Part shown: in pieces, positions 37,941 to 46,351 of the stretch
How the letters are laid out: each line of letters opens with the position of its first letter
How positions within the stretch are numbered: position 1 is the first letter of the stretch
NCBI RefSeq assembly: GCF_041435115.1
Contig: NZ_CP108046.1
Coordinates: 3,534,001-3,598,000 of the forward strand
Source of the DNA: Streptomyces sp. NBC_00289
GTDB taxonomy: Bacteria; Actinomycetota; Actinomycetes; Streptomycetales; Streptomycetaceae
Length of the DNA stretch: 64,000 nt
Reading direction: 5' to 3'
The notes under the pieces: model-generated
Databases searched by the model: none
What the model saw: the letters and a program-made list of their open reading frames with translations, nothing else
Told to the model about the DNA's origin: nothing
Translations under genes and position numbers: made by a program

Positions 37941-38110
37941 CACTGTCGTCCTCGGCACGGCCGGCACCGCCACGGTCGTGACCGTCGCGGCCGCGATCAG
38001 CACGGCCGTAACCGTCCGCACGTGATGTCGGGCACATCGCGCCTGCTCACACGTGCTCCCACCAGTCCCCCATTCACCAGCACTCCCCCGCGTACAGGAG
38101 AATTCAGGCC

Positions 38111-38488
38111 ATGAGCAACCCCCAGCAGCTGCGCTACAGCAAGGAGCACGAGTGGCTGTCGGCCGCCGAGGACGGCGTGGCGACGGTCGGCATCACCGAG
38201 CACGCGGCCAACGCGCTCGGCGACGTGGTCTTCGTCCAGCTCCCCGACGCCGGCGCCACCGTGACCGCGGGCGAGACCATCGGTGAGCTGGAGTCGACCA
38301 AGTCGGTCAGCGACCTGTACTCCCCGGTGACCGGCGAGGTCACGGAGGTCAACGAGGACGTCGTCAACGACCCGTCGCTGGTGAACTCCGCCCCCTTCGA
38401 GGGCGGATGGCTGTTCAAGGTACGCGTCACGGACGAGCCGGCCGACCTGCTCTCGGCCGACGAGTACACCGCCTTTTCCGCCGGCTGA
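38111..38488 (+). CDS. gcvH: glycine cleavage system H protein
   Basis: 125 residues, ATG with AGGAG about 11 nt upstream. GcvH carries the lipoyl arm that shuttles the aminomethyl group between P, T and L proteins. It starts YSKEHEWLS, has [12 protein letters not shown], and the lipoylated Lys is in [14 protein letters not shown], the invariant context. It lies 170 bp after gcvT, long enough for an independent signal though none is clear, and 14 bp before glyA. Confidence 0.98.
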   Translation: MSNPQQLRYSKEHEWLSAAEDGVATVGITEHAANALGDVVFVQLPDAGATVTAGETIGELESTKSVSDLYSPVTGEVTEVNEDVVNDPSLVNSAPFEGGWLFKVRVTDEPADLLSADEYTAFSAG

Positions 38489-38502
38489 GGAGTCGTAGAC
38501 CC

Positions 38503-39777
38503 ATGTCCGACCACACGTCGCAACTGAACACGCCCCTGCACGAGCTCGACCCGGACATCGCCGCCGCGGTCGACGCCGAACTGCGGCGCCAGCAGTCCAC
38601 GCTCGAGATGATCGCCTCGGAGAACTTCGCCCCGGTCGCGGTCATGGAGGCGCAGGGCTCGGTCCTCACCAACAAGTACGCCGAGGGCTACCCGGGCCGC
38701 CGCTACTACGGCGGCTGCGAGCACGTCGACGTCGCCGAGCAGATCGCGATCGACCGGGTCAAGGAGCTGTTCGGCGCCGAGTACGCCAACGTGCAGCCGC
38801 ACTCGGGCGCCTCCGCCAACCAGGCCGCGCTGTTCGCGCTGGCCCAGCCCGGCGACACCATCCTCGGCCTGGACCTGGCGCACGGCGGCCACCTGACCCA
38901 CGGGATGCGGCTGAACTTCTCCGGCAAGCAGTTCAACGTGGTCGCCTACCACGTGGAGGACTCCGGCCTGGTCGACATGGCCGAGGTCGAGCAGCTCGCC
39001 AAGGAGCACCGGCCGAAGGTGATCATCGCCGGCTGGTCGGCGTACCCGCGGCAGCTGGACTTCGCGGAGTTCCGCCGGATCGCGGACGAGGTCGGCGCCT
39101 ACCTGTGGGTCGACATGGCGCACTTCGCGGGCCTGGTCGCGGCCGGTCTCCACCCGAACCCGGTGGAGTACGCGGACGTGGTCACCTCCACCACCCACAA
39201 GACGCTGGGCGGCCCGCGCGGCGGGATCATCCTGGCGAAGCAGGACTTCGCCAAGAAGCTCAACTCGTCGGTCTTCCCGGGCTTCCAGGGCGGTCCGCTC
39301 GAGCACGTGATCGCGGCGAAGGCGGTGTCCTTCAAGGTCGCGGCGAGCGAGGAGTTCAAGGAGCGCCAGCGGCGCACGGTCGAGGGAGCACGGCTGCTGG
39401 CCGAGCGGCTGACCGCCCCGGACGCCCGCGAGGCCGGCGTGAACGTCCTGTCCGGCGGCACGGACGTGCACCTGATCCTGGTCGACCTGCGCGAGTCCGA
39501 GCTGGACGGCCGGCAGGCCGAGGACCGCCTCCACGAGGTCGGCATCACGGTCAACCGCAACGCCGTCCCGAACGACCCGCGCCCGCCGATGGTGACCTCC
39601 GGGCTGCGCATCGGTACGCCGGCCCTCGCCACCCGCGGCTTCACGGCCGAGGACTTCGCGGAGGTCGCGGACGTGATCGCGGAGACGCTCAAGCCGTCCT
39701 ACGACGTCGCAGCCCTGAAGGCCCGGGTGACGGCCCTGGCGGAGAAGCACCCGCTGTATCCCACGCTGGGCAGCTAG
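38503..39777 (+). CDS. glyA: serine hydroxymethyltransferase
   Basis: 424 residues; ATG at 38503 with GAGGAG upstream. A PLP enzyme that interconverts glycine plus methylene-tetrahydrofolate with serine plus tetrahydrofolate. Conserved strings: [35 protein letters not shown], and the PLP lysine in [14 protein letters not shown]. Together with the glycine cleavage proteins it turns two glycines into one serine, which sdaA downstream then deaminates. Following gcvH by 14 bp, it is probably in the same transcript. Confidence 0.98.
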   Translation: MSDHTSQLNTPLHELDPDIAAAVDAELRRQQSTLEMIASENFAPVAVMEAQGSVLTNKYAEGYPGRRYYGGCEHVDVAEQIAIDRVKELFGAEYANVQPHSGASANQAALFALAQPGDTILGLDLAHGGHLTHGMRLNFSGKQFNVVAYHVEDSGLVDMAEVEQLAKEHRPKVIIAGWSAYPRQLDFAEFRRIADEVGAYLWVDMAHFAGLVAAGLHPNPVEYADVVTSTTHKTLGGPRGGIILAKQDFAKKLNSSVFPGFQGGPLEHVIAAKAVSFKVAASEEFKERQRRTVEGARLLAERLTAPDAREAGVNVLSGGTDVHLILVDLRESELDGRQAEDRLHEVGITVNRNAVPNDPRPPMVTSGLRIGTPALATRGFTAEDFAEVADVIAETLKPSYDVAALKARVTALAEKHPLYPTLGS

Positions 39778-39789
39778 TCCCGTTTCACC

Positions 39790-39841
39790 GGGGCACCGCG
39801 CACACTGGAAGCACATGCTGCTGCGGCGCGCGCGGTGCCCC
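39790..39841 (+). promoter_or_regulatory. 12-bp hairpin between glyA and sdaA
   Basis: ggggcaccgcgc at 39790-39801 pairs exactly with 39830-39841 across a 28-nt loop. It starts 12 bp after the glyA stop and ends 35 bp before the sdaA start. It could reduce read-through into sdaA. Confidence 0.6.
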
Positions 39842-39876
39842 GCCCCATGTTCCACCCCCGTTTTTGAGGAGTCACC

Positions 39877-41244
39877 GTGGCCATCTCGGTCTTCGACCTG
39901 TTCTCGATCGGCATCGGCCCGTCCAGCTCCCACACGGTCGGCCCGATGCGGGCGGCGCGCATCTTCGCCCGCCGGCTGCGCAACGAGGGTCTGCTGGACT
40001 CCGTCGCCTCGGCCCGCGCCGAGCTGTACGGCTCCCTCGGCGCGACCGGCCACGGCCACGGCACGCCCAAGGCGGTGCTGCTCGGCCTGGAGGGCGCCTC
40101 ACCGCGGACGGTGGACGTGGAGGGCGCGGACGAGCGGGTGGAGCGGATCAAGGAAGCCGGCCGGATCCAACTCCTGGGCGAGCACGAGATCCCGTTCTCC
40201 TTCGACGACGACCTGGTCCTGCACCGCCGTAAGACGCTCCCGTACCACGCGAACGGCATGACCCTGTGGGCGTACGACGCCTCGGGGGCCGAGCTGCTGT
40301 CGAAGACGTACTACTCGGTGGGCGGCGGCTTCGTCGTCGACGAGGACGCGGTCGGCGCCGACCGCATCAAACTGGACGACACGGTCCTCAAGTACCCCTT
40401 CCGCACGGGCGACGAGCTGCTGCGCCTGACGAAGGAGACCGGCCTGTCGATCTCCGCGCTGATGCTGGAGAACGAGCGGGCCTGGCGCACGGAGGAGGAG
40501 ATCCGCACCGGTCTCCTGGAGATCTGGCGGGTGATGCAGGCGTGCGTGACGCGCGGCATGTCCCGTGAGGGCATCCTGCCGGGCGGGCTGCGGGTGCGCC
40601 GCAGGGCCGCCGTCTCGGCACGCCAACTCCGCGCGGAGGGCGACCCGTTGGCGCACGCCATGGAGTGGATCACGCTCTACGCGATGGCGGTCAACGAGGA
40701 GAACGCGGCCGGCGGCCGGGTGGTGACCGCTCCCACCAACGGCGCGGCCGGCATCATCCCGGCGGTCCTGCACTACTACATCAACTTCGTGCCGGGCGCC
40801 GACGAGGACGGCGTGGTCCGCTTCCTGCTCGCCGCCGGCGCGATCGGCATGCTGTTCAAGGAGAACGCCTCCATCTCGGGCGCCGAGGTCGGCTGCCAGG
40901 GCGAGGTCGGCTCGGCCTGCTCGATGGCGGCCGGCGCCCTCGCCGAAGTCCTCGGCGGCAGCCCCGAACAGGTGGAGAACGCCGCCGAGATCGGCATGGA
41001 ACACAACCTCGGCCTCACCTGCGACCCGGTCGGCGGCCTGGTCCAGATCCCCTGCATCGAACGCAACGGCATGGCCGCGGCGAAGGCGGTCACGGCCGCC
41101 CGGATGGCCATGCGCGGCGACGGCTCGCACATGGTGTCCCTGGACAAGGTCATCAAGACGATGAAGGAGACCGGGGCGGACATGAGCGTCAAGTACAAGG
41201 AGACGGCCCGGGGCGGGCTGGCGGTGAACATCATCGAGTGCTGA
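39877..41244 (+). CDS. sdaA: L-serine ammonia-lyase, iron-sulfur dependent, single chain
   Basis: 455 residues; GTG at 39877 with GAGGAG 7 nt upstream. It deaminates serine to pyruvate using a [4Fe-4S] cluster. The N-terminal beta domain begins [24 protein letters not shown], the family hallmark. The alpha domain has the cluster cysteines in [15 protein letters not shown] and [11 protein letters not shown], and SGAEVGCQ nearby. It completes the local route from glycine through serine to pyruvate, and would keep serine below toxic level during glycine catabolism. Confidence 0.97.
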   Translation: MAISVFDLFSIGIGPSSSHTVGPMRAARIFARRLRNEGLLDSVASARAELYGSLGATGHGHGTPKAVLLGLEGASPRTVDVEGADERVERIKEAGRIQLLGEHEIPFSFDDDLVLHRRKTLPYHANGMTLWAYDASGAELLSKTYYSVGGGFVVDEDAVGADRIKLDDTVLKYPFRTGDELLRLTKETGLSISALMLENERAWRTEEEIRTGLLEIWRVMQACVTRGMSREGILPGGLRVRRRAAVSARQLRAEGDPLAHAMEWITLYAMAVNEENAAGGRVVTAPTNGAAGIIPAVLHYYINFVPGADEDGVVRFLLAAGAIGMLFKENASISGAEVGCQGEVGSACSMAAGALAEVLGGSPEQVENAAEIGMEHNLGLTCDPVGGLVQIPCIERNGMAAAKAVTAARMAMRGDGSHMVSLDKVIKTMKETGADMSVKYKETARGGLAVNIIEC

Positions 41245-41391
41245 CGTCCGGGCCGGTGTTCCGCCGGCCCCGTCGAGCGTCACGTTTCCGCGACAAGTCC
41301 GCGTAGAGGACGGATCACCCATGCCAGGGTGGGCAACAGAGCCGAACAGGGCCCAACACCTGTTCCCCCACCGGCACTTCAGGGAGACCCC

Positions 41392-41949
41392 ATGTTGCGC
41401 GGCATAGACGTGAGTGCGTACCAGTCCTCCTCCTACGACACGGACGACATCTCCTTCGTCTTCATCAAGGCGACGGAGGGGCGTTCGTACGTCAATCCGA
41501 GGCTCTCCGCCCAGACGAAGAGGGCCCGCGAGGCCGGTCTCGTCGTCGGCTTCTATCACTTCCTCTGGCCCGGCAACCTCACGGCCCAGGCCGAGTACTT
41601 CGTCAAGCACGCCCCCGAGAAGGCGGGCGACATCCTCGCGGTCGACTGGGAGACGACCGGCGAGGGCACCCACGCGAGCAACGCGGAGAAGGACCGCTTC
41701 ATCCGCAAGGTGAAGGAGCTGCGGCCCGACAACCGGGTCATCCTGTACGCGAACAGGAACTTCTGGCTGAACATCGACACCACCTCGTACGCCGGCGACG
41801 GTCTGTGGATCGCCGACTACGTCACCGCCGGCGAGCCCCGCATCAAGGCGAAGTGGCGCTTCCACCAGTACAGCGACAGCCCGCACGACAAGGACGTGGC
41901 CGACTTCACGAGCAGGGCCGCGCTGCGGAAGTGGGCCGGGGACGCCTGA
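41392..41949 (+). CDS. GH25-type lysozyme-like muramidase, no signal peptide
   Basis: 185 residues; ATG at 41392 with AGGGAG 6 nt upstream. A single GH25 domain: GIDVSAYQ (Asp6), FVFIKATEG, GFYHFLWPG, the catalytic pair Asp85 and Glu87 in LAVDWETTG, and a late WIADYV with WRFHQYSDS. GH25 enzymes cut the MurNAc-GlcNAc bond of peptidoglycan. There is no export signal and no wall-binding repeat, so release must depend on lysis or a non-classical route, or the substrate is intracellular. Confidence 0.88.
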   Translation: MLRGIDVSAYQSSSYDTDDISFVFIKATEGRSYVNPRLSAQTKRAREAGLVVGFYHFLWPGNLTAQAEYFVKHAPEKAGDILAVDWETTGEGTHASNAEKDRFIRKVKELRPDNRVILYANRNFWLNIDTTSYAGDGLWIADYVTAGEPRIKAKWRFHQYSDSPHDKDVADFTSRAALRKWAGDA

Positions 41950-41950
41950 C

Positions 41951-42400
41951 TCACTCCGCCCGCCGCCGTACCCCCGCGAGCAGGCGGCGCACGCCCGCGG
42001 CGTGAAGTCCGGTGCCGATGGCGAGGACGCGGTACACGGCGCCCGCCGGCCCGGGGAAGGCGGCCCGTGTCTCGGCGCGCAGGCGGTGACGGCCGGGCGC
42101 CGTCTCCTCGATGCGGAAGATCAGGGCGTACGTCGAGAAGCGGTGGGAGCCCTCCAGGGTCAGGGTGCGGCCCGGGACCGCGGCGGTGACCCGGAAGCCG
42201 GGGAGCGTCGAGCCCTCGGTGAGCGGGCGGGGGCCGGAGGACGTGCGGTCGGCGCAGCCGACGAGACGGCCGTAGGCGGTCGCGTTCCGGCCGGCGAAGG
42301 ACGCGTCCAGCGTGTCGCTCACCGCGCGCCACACGGCGTCGGCGCCCGCCGCGACGACCGTCGTGTGCTCGTCGACGCGGGGCAGCGCGTTCCTCGGCAT
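41951..42400 (-). CDS. SRPBCC-like small protein, unknown function
   Basis: 149 residues; ATG at 42400 with AGGGAGG close upstream. The start VVAAGADAVWRAVSDTL and the middle TLEGSHRFSTYALIFRIEE followed by RAETRAAFPG suggest the helix-grip SRPBCC/polyketide-cyclase-like fold, which binds hydrophobic ligands. The C-terminus is Arg-rich. It is convergent with the lysozyme gene (2 bp apart) and divergent from the MOSC gene. Confidence 0.7.
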   Translation of the reverse strand: MPRNALPRVDEHTTVVAAGADAVWRAVSDTLDASFAGRNATAYGRLVGCADRTSSGPRPLTEGSTLPGFRVTAAVPGRTLTLEGSHRFSTYALIFRIEETAPGRHRLRAETRAAFPGPAGAVYRVLAIGTGLHAAGVRRLLAGVRRRAE

Positions 42401-42466
42401 GGCGGCCTCCCTTAGGCTCTGGCCCTGGGTCGGGAGCAACCGTAGACAAGAGGGGAGCCACGTGCC

Positions 42467-43009
42467 ATGGGTGGGGCGATCGCCGCGGTCAGCAGCAACG
42501 GGACGTACTCGTTCACCAAGCCGAACCGGGAGAGCATCATGCTGCTCGCCGGGCTCGGGGTGGAGGGTGACGTGCATGCCGGGACGACGGTGAAGCACCG
42601 GTTCCGGATGAGACGGGACCCTTCGCAGCCGAATCTGCGGCAGGTGCACCTCATTCACGAGGAGCTGTTCGACGAGGTGCGGGAGGCCGGCTTCGAGGTC
42701 GCCGCCGGTCAGCTCGGGGAGAACGTCACGACCCGGGGGATCGACCTGCTGGGCCTGCCGGCCGGGACGCTGCTGCGGCTCGGCGCCGAGGCCGTCGTCG
42801 AGGTCACCGGGCTGCGGAATCCCTGCGCGCAGATCGACACCCTCGGCAAGGGCCTGATGAGGGAGATGGTCGGGCGCGACGAGGACGGGACGGCCCGGTT
42901 CAGGTCCGGAATCATGAGTGTCGTCGTCACCGGCGGAACCGTGCGGCCGGGTGACCCGGTCGAGGTCCTGCTCCCGGACGGGCCGCACGTGCCCCTGGAG
43001 ATCGTGTGA
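42467..43009 (+). CDS. MOSC-domain protein
   Basis: 180 residues; ATG with GGGGAG about 10 nt upstream. The whole chain is a MOSC domain (molybdenum cofactor sulfurase C-terminal type), with GVEGDVHAGTTVKHR, GQLGENVTTRGIDLLGLPAG and the conserved Cys in TGLRNPCAQID. MOSC proteins bind molybdenum cofactor or sulfur carriers; a stand-alone one may move sulfur to a cofactor or reduce N-hydroxylated compounds in combination with other partners. Followed by a shared terminator with the convergent reductase gene. Confidence 0.9.
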   Translation: MGGAIAAVSSNGTYSFTKPNRESIMLLAGLGVEGDVHAGTTVKHRFRMRRDPSQPNLRQVHLIHEELFDEVREAGFEVAAGQLGENVTTRGIDLLGLPAGTLLRLGAEAVVEVTGLRNPCAQIDTLGKGLMREMVGRDEDGTARFRSGIMSVVVTGGTVRPGDPVEVLLPDGPHVPLEIV

Positions 43010-43032
43010 CAGGGGCAGCACAACGGCCGGAG

Positions 43033-43062
43033 CCGGGAGCTGCCGTGCGGGACAGCTCCCGG
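43033..43062. terminator. hairpin between convergent MOSC and reductase genes
   Basis: ccgggagctg at 43033-43042 pairs exactly with 43053-43062 around a 10-nt loop, and lies between two convergent stops. Confidence 0.75.
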
Positions 43063-43069
43063 GCGTTTC

Positions 43070-43729
43070 CTAGGCGGTGAAGTCCGGGGTCCGCTCCGGG
43101 CTCGCCTCGGACAGTGCCTTCGTCACGCCCTCGACGCCCTCGCGCAGGCCGTACACCGGTGTGCCGGGCTGCTGGCGCCACGAGTCGTCGAGGCCACCCG
43201 CGTCCACGGTGTCGAAGCCGAGCTCGTCGATGAGGTCGCGCACCTTCCGCTTGGCCGCCTCGTCGTCGCCGGCCACCGGGAGGGCCACGCGGTCGGGGTC
43301 GCCGGCCGGGCGCGGGCGGTCCAGGATGTCCTGGGCGTAGGTGCCGTTGAACGCCTTGATCACGGGGTGGCCGAGCTGCCGTTCGGCCCAGCGGCTCTCG
43401 GTGAGGCCGTCCTCGATCTCCGCGATCCTGCCGTCCCGCTGCTGCGGGTAGTAGTTGCCGGTGTCGATGACGACGAAGCCGTCGGCCGCGCCGTCGAGCA
43501 GTCCCGAGGGAAGGCCGGGGACCGCCTTCACGGGGACGGTGACCACGACGATCTCCGCGCCGCGGGCCGCCTCCCCGACCGTGACGGGGGTCGCGCCCGT
43601 CTCCTTCGCGAGTTCGGTGAGCGTCTGCGGGCCGCGGGAGTTGGCGACGGAGACCTCGTGGCCGAGGGCGGTGAGCCGCCGGGTGAGGTTGCCGCCGATG
43701 TTGCCCGCGCCGATGATGCCGATCTTCAT
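43070..43729 (-). CDS. NADPH-dependent F420 reductase-like oxidoreductase
   Basis: 219 residues from the ATG at 43729. N-terminal Rossmann motif IGIIGAGNIGGNLTRRL at 3-19, then VSVANSRGP, which is the NADPH-phosphate contact seen in F420:NADPH oxidoreductases. Further pieces: VVVTVPVKAVPGLP, VIDTGNYYP and KAFNGTYAQDIL, typical of the FNO/NAD-binding_F420 family. It would transfer hydride between NADPH and cofactor F420 or a quinone-like substrate. Monocistronic, ending at the shared terminator. Confidence 0.88.
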   Translation of the reverse strand: MKIGIIGAGNIGGNLTRRLTALGHEVSVANSRGPQTLTELAKETGATPVTVGEAARGAEIVVVTVPVKAVPGLPSGLLDGAADGFVVIDTGNYYPQQRDGRIAEIEDGLTESRWAERQLGHPVIKAFNGTYAQDILDRPRPAGDPDRVALPVAGDDEAAKRKVRDLIDELGFDTVDAGGLDDSWRQQPGTPVYGLREGVEGVTKALSEASPERTPDFTA

Positions 43730-43903
43730 GTGACTCGCCTCGCCGTTTCCGGGTCGTATCCGAGGAGCCGGGGCGGCTCCGCCGACGGGCACCACCAACC
43801 GACGGACCGGTCCCGCTATTCCGGACGTGCGGCGAACGGGTGCGTCCCGGACATGACGAAGGGGCGCCCGTCCGTGGCCGGACCGGCGCCCCTGCCGTCC
43901 GCG

Positions 43904-44116
43904 TCACTTGTTCAGGTGCGACCAGAACTCGTCGAAGGAGAGGACCTTGTCGCCGTTGAGGTCACGGCTCTTGATGATCGCCTCGGCCACCGACTCGGTG
44001 ACGTTCCAGTCGCCCCCCTGGGCGAGAGCGGTCTTGAACTCGGCCGCGGTGATGAAGCCGTCGCCGTCCGTGTCGATCCGCTCGAAGTGCTTGCGTGCCT
44101 CGTCGATGTCCGCCAC
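43904..44116 (-). CDS. two-EF-hand calcium-binding protein
   Basis: 70 residues, like the CabC/CabD-type proteins of Streptomyces. First loop: Asp15, Asp17, Asp19, Thr23 and Glu26 in IDTDGDGFITAAEF. Second loop: Asp52, Asn54, Asp56, Ser60 and Glu63 in RDLNGDKVLSFDEF. All calcium-coordinating positions are filled in both loops, so it should bind two ions. No signal peptide; it is a cytoplasmic buffer or sensor. A degraded gene lies just upstream on the same strand. Confidence 0.93.
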   Translation of the reverse strand: MADIDEARKHFERIDTDGDGFITAAEFKTALAQGGDWNVTESVAEAIIKSRDLNGDKVLSFDEFWSHLNK

Positions 44117-44176
44117 CGATCCGCCCCTTTTTGCTCGTGCTGCTCGTTACGTGCTGTCGTACTGACGCAGGTCAGG

Positions 44177-44420
44177 TTAACCGCCCGCCCGATCCTCCAG
44201 CGCCTCGACCACCCAGGCGAACTCGGCACGGTGCGCCGGGCCGGCCCCCGGCCCGTCACCACGGCCGGCACCTCGCGGTGGCGGGCGACCAGCCGGCCGC
44301 GGAGCGGGCCACCGGGGGCAGGGCGCCCTCGTCGGACCGGTAGCGGTTGGTGCGCACGGTCGGTCCGGCGGCCCGGGCCCGCTCCCCGTTGGTGAAAAGT
44401 CCGGTGCCGTTCTCGATCAT
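44177..44420 (-). pseudogene. frameshifted gene remnant
   Basis: From an ATG at 44420 the first frame reads MIENGTGLFTNGERARAAGPTVRTN and continues in a protein-like way to ALPPV, then turns into Ala/Arg-rich sequence and stops after 54 residues. A second frame picks up GRLVARHREVPAVV, and a third ends AEFAWVVEALEDRAGG with TAA at 44177. The segments look like one ancestral protein broken by at least two small indels (the span is 244 nt). No family recognised. Confidence 0.5.
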
Positions 44421-44484
44421 GTCTGGGAGTGTGGGCCTTCCGGTGGGTGGAGACTCGAGGGCCGGAACGAGGGGACGGGGCACG

Positions 44485-45123
44485 ATGGCGCAGACTTTGC
44501 GGGACATTCTCGACGCGGCGGCCCGGGGTGTCTTCCCGCCGGCGGACGGCGGTACGACGGTCGTCGCCCAGCACTCCCACCGCGACGCCGGCGTCCTCTC
44601 CTTCACCGCGCACTCCGTCGTCTTCACGGACGAGGACCCCGCGTGGGTGCGCCGGACGCTGGCCGAGGCCGACTGCGACGCGCTCGCCGCGACGATGAAC
44701 GCGCGCTTCCTCGACGCCTTCGTGACACGTACGGGGCGCCGCACCGACACGATCGACGTGATGGCGGTCGGCGCTCCGCTGCCGGGCGGTCCGCAGCTCG
44801 CGCTGGAGGAGATCGGTGATCCCGGCCATCCCCGGGTGCTGAGCTCCCGCAGGCGGCGTGACGAGGTCCGGGTGTGGGCCGCCGAGGGCGGGGTGCTGGT
44901 CCTGGGCCGCGGGATAGCGGGCCGGCTGGAGGTCGCCGTCGAGGTGGACGAGGACGTACGGCACCGGGGGCTGGGGCGGGCCCTGGCCCTGGCCGCGCGG
45001 CACCTCGGCGGCGGCGAACCGGTCTGGGCCCAGATCTCGCCGGGGAACGCCCGGAGCATGCGGGCGTTCCAGGCGGCGGGTTACGCACCGGTGGGCGCGG
45101 AGGCGCTGCTCATCGCCCGCTGA
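44485..45123 (+). CDS. GNAT-family N-acetyltransferase
   Basis: 212 residues; ATG at 44485, the open frame upstream is not protein-like. The acetyl-CoA-binding motif of GNAT enzymes is seen in the C-terminal half: VEVDEDVRHRGLGRALALAARH (R/Q-x-x-G-x-G/A), followed by AQISPGNARSMRAFQAAGYAPVG, where the N-x-x-S-x-x-x-x-x-x-x-G-F/Y pattern is standard. The N-terminal half is divergent. The acceptor is unknown. Confidence 0.85.
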   Translation: MAQTLRDILDAAARGVFPPADGGTTVVAQHSHRDAGVLSFTAHSVVFTDEDPAWVRRTLAEADCDALAATMNARFLDAFVTRTGRRTDTIDVMAVGAPLPGGPQLALEEIGDPGHPRVLSSRRRRDEVRVWAAEGGVLVLGRGIAGRLEVAVEVDEDVRHRGLGRALALAARHLGGGEPVWAQISPGNARSMRAFQAAGYAPVGAEALLIAR

Positions 45124-45148
45124 CCCGGGTCGCGGAGCGGGCACCCGG

Positions 45149-46351
45149 TCAGCGGAAGATCCCGGTGTGGCCCAGCGAGTAGCGGCCCGGCTGCGGGTAG
45201 ACCGCGAGGCCGTGCGGTCCGCTGCCGACCTTGATCCGGGCGAGCTGGACACCGGTACGGGTGTCGATGGCGTAGACCTCGGAGTTGTACCGGCCGGACA
45301 GCCACAGGATCTTGCCGTCGGCGGAGACGCCGCCCATGTCGGGGCTGCCGCCCTGCGGAAGGTGCCACTTCTTGGTGAGCCGGTTCTGGGTGAAGTCGAA
45401 CACGGACACGGTGCCCTCGCCGCGGTTGGAGACGTACATCTCCCGTGAGTCGCGGCTGACGTACAGACCGTGGGCGCCCTTGCCGGTGGGCAGGAGCTCC
45501 GGCCTGGCGAAGGTGTCGCCGTCCAGGACCCACATGCCGTCGGCCATCATGTCGGCGACGTAGAACCGCTTGCCGTCGGGAGAGATCTTGACGTCCTGAG
45601 GCATCGCGCCGCGGAAGGGGAGCCGCTGCTGCGCCACGACCTTCATCTGCGCCGTGTCGACCTTGAGGAGTTCGCCGCTGAACTCGCAGGAGACGATGAA
45701 GTAGCGGCCGTCGAGGGAGAAGTCGGCGTGGTTGACGCCGTAGCAGCTGACCGGGACCGTCTTCAGGAGCTTCATCGTGTGCGGGTCCCGGAAGGCGAGT
45801 TCGCGGTCGAGGGAGGCCATGACGACGGCGTACTTGCCATTGGGCGTGAAGTACAGGTTGTACGGGTCGTGGACGTCGACGGACCTGCCGGCCTTCCCCG
45901 TCCTCGGGTCGATGGGGGTGAGGGTGTGGCCGCGGTTGTTGTTGACCCACAGCGTCTTCATGTCCCAGGAGGGCACGACGTGCTGGGGCTGACGGCCGAC
46001 GCGGATCGTGTCGACGACCTCGTACGTCTTCGGGTCGATGACGGAGACGGTGTCGGACTCCGTGTTGGGGACGTAGATCCGCGACGGGAAGTCCTTGACC
46101 ACCGGGGAGAGCCGGTTGGGGCGGTCGGCGGCGTACACGTCCTGCGGGTCGAGCACGGGCGGCATGCCGGGCAGACCCGGGACGGCCTTCTTCTTCGCCC
46201 GCTGCGGTGGCGCGGGCGGCACGTGGCCGGCCCTGGTGCCGTGGACCTGGTCCCCGTGCTCGTGTGTGGCCGAGCCGCAGGCGGCGAGGGAGGCGAGGAC
46301 GGAGAAGGCGACGGCGAGGATCAGGGCGCGCGCGGTTTCGGTGGGTCGCAT
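45149..46351 (-). CDS. YVTN-type beta-propeller lipoprotein
   Basis: 400 residues; the ATG at 46351 shares its A with the stop of the upstream deacetylase gene (TGATG), so translation is coupled. Lipobox SLAAC near residue 27 anchors it outside the membrane. The rest is a seven-bladed propeller built of YVTN repeats: IYVPNTESDTVSVIDPKTYEVVDTIRVG, DGKRFYVADMM, MYVSNRGEGTVSVFDF and so on. Such proteins are binding platforms or chaperones of wall enzymes. The fixed coupling suggests a joint role with the NodB-like lipoprotein. Confidence 0.88.
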   Translation of the reverse strand: MRPTETARALILAVAFSVLASLAACGSATHEHGDQVHGTRAGHVPPAPPQRAKKKAVPGLPGMPPVLDPQDVYAADRPNRLSPVVKDFPSRIYVPNTESDTVSVIDPKTYEVVDTIRVGRQPQHVVPSWDMKTLWVNNNRGHTLTPIDPRTGKAGRSVDVHDPYNLYFTPNGKYAVVMASLDRELAFRDPHTMKLLKTVPVSCYGVNHADFSLDGRYFIVSCEFSGELLKVDTAQMKVVAQQRLPFRGAMPQDVKISPDGKRFYVADMMADGMWVLDGDTFARPELLPTGKGAHGLYVSRDSREMYVSNRGEGTVSVFDFTQNRLTKKWHLPQGGSPDMGGVSADGKILWLSGRYNSEVYAIDTRTGVQLARIKVGSGPHGLAVYPQPGRYSLGHTGIFR

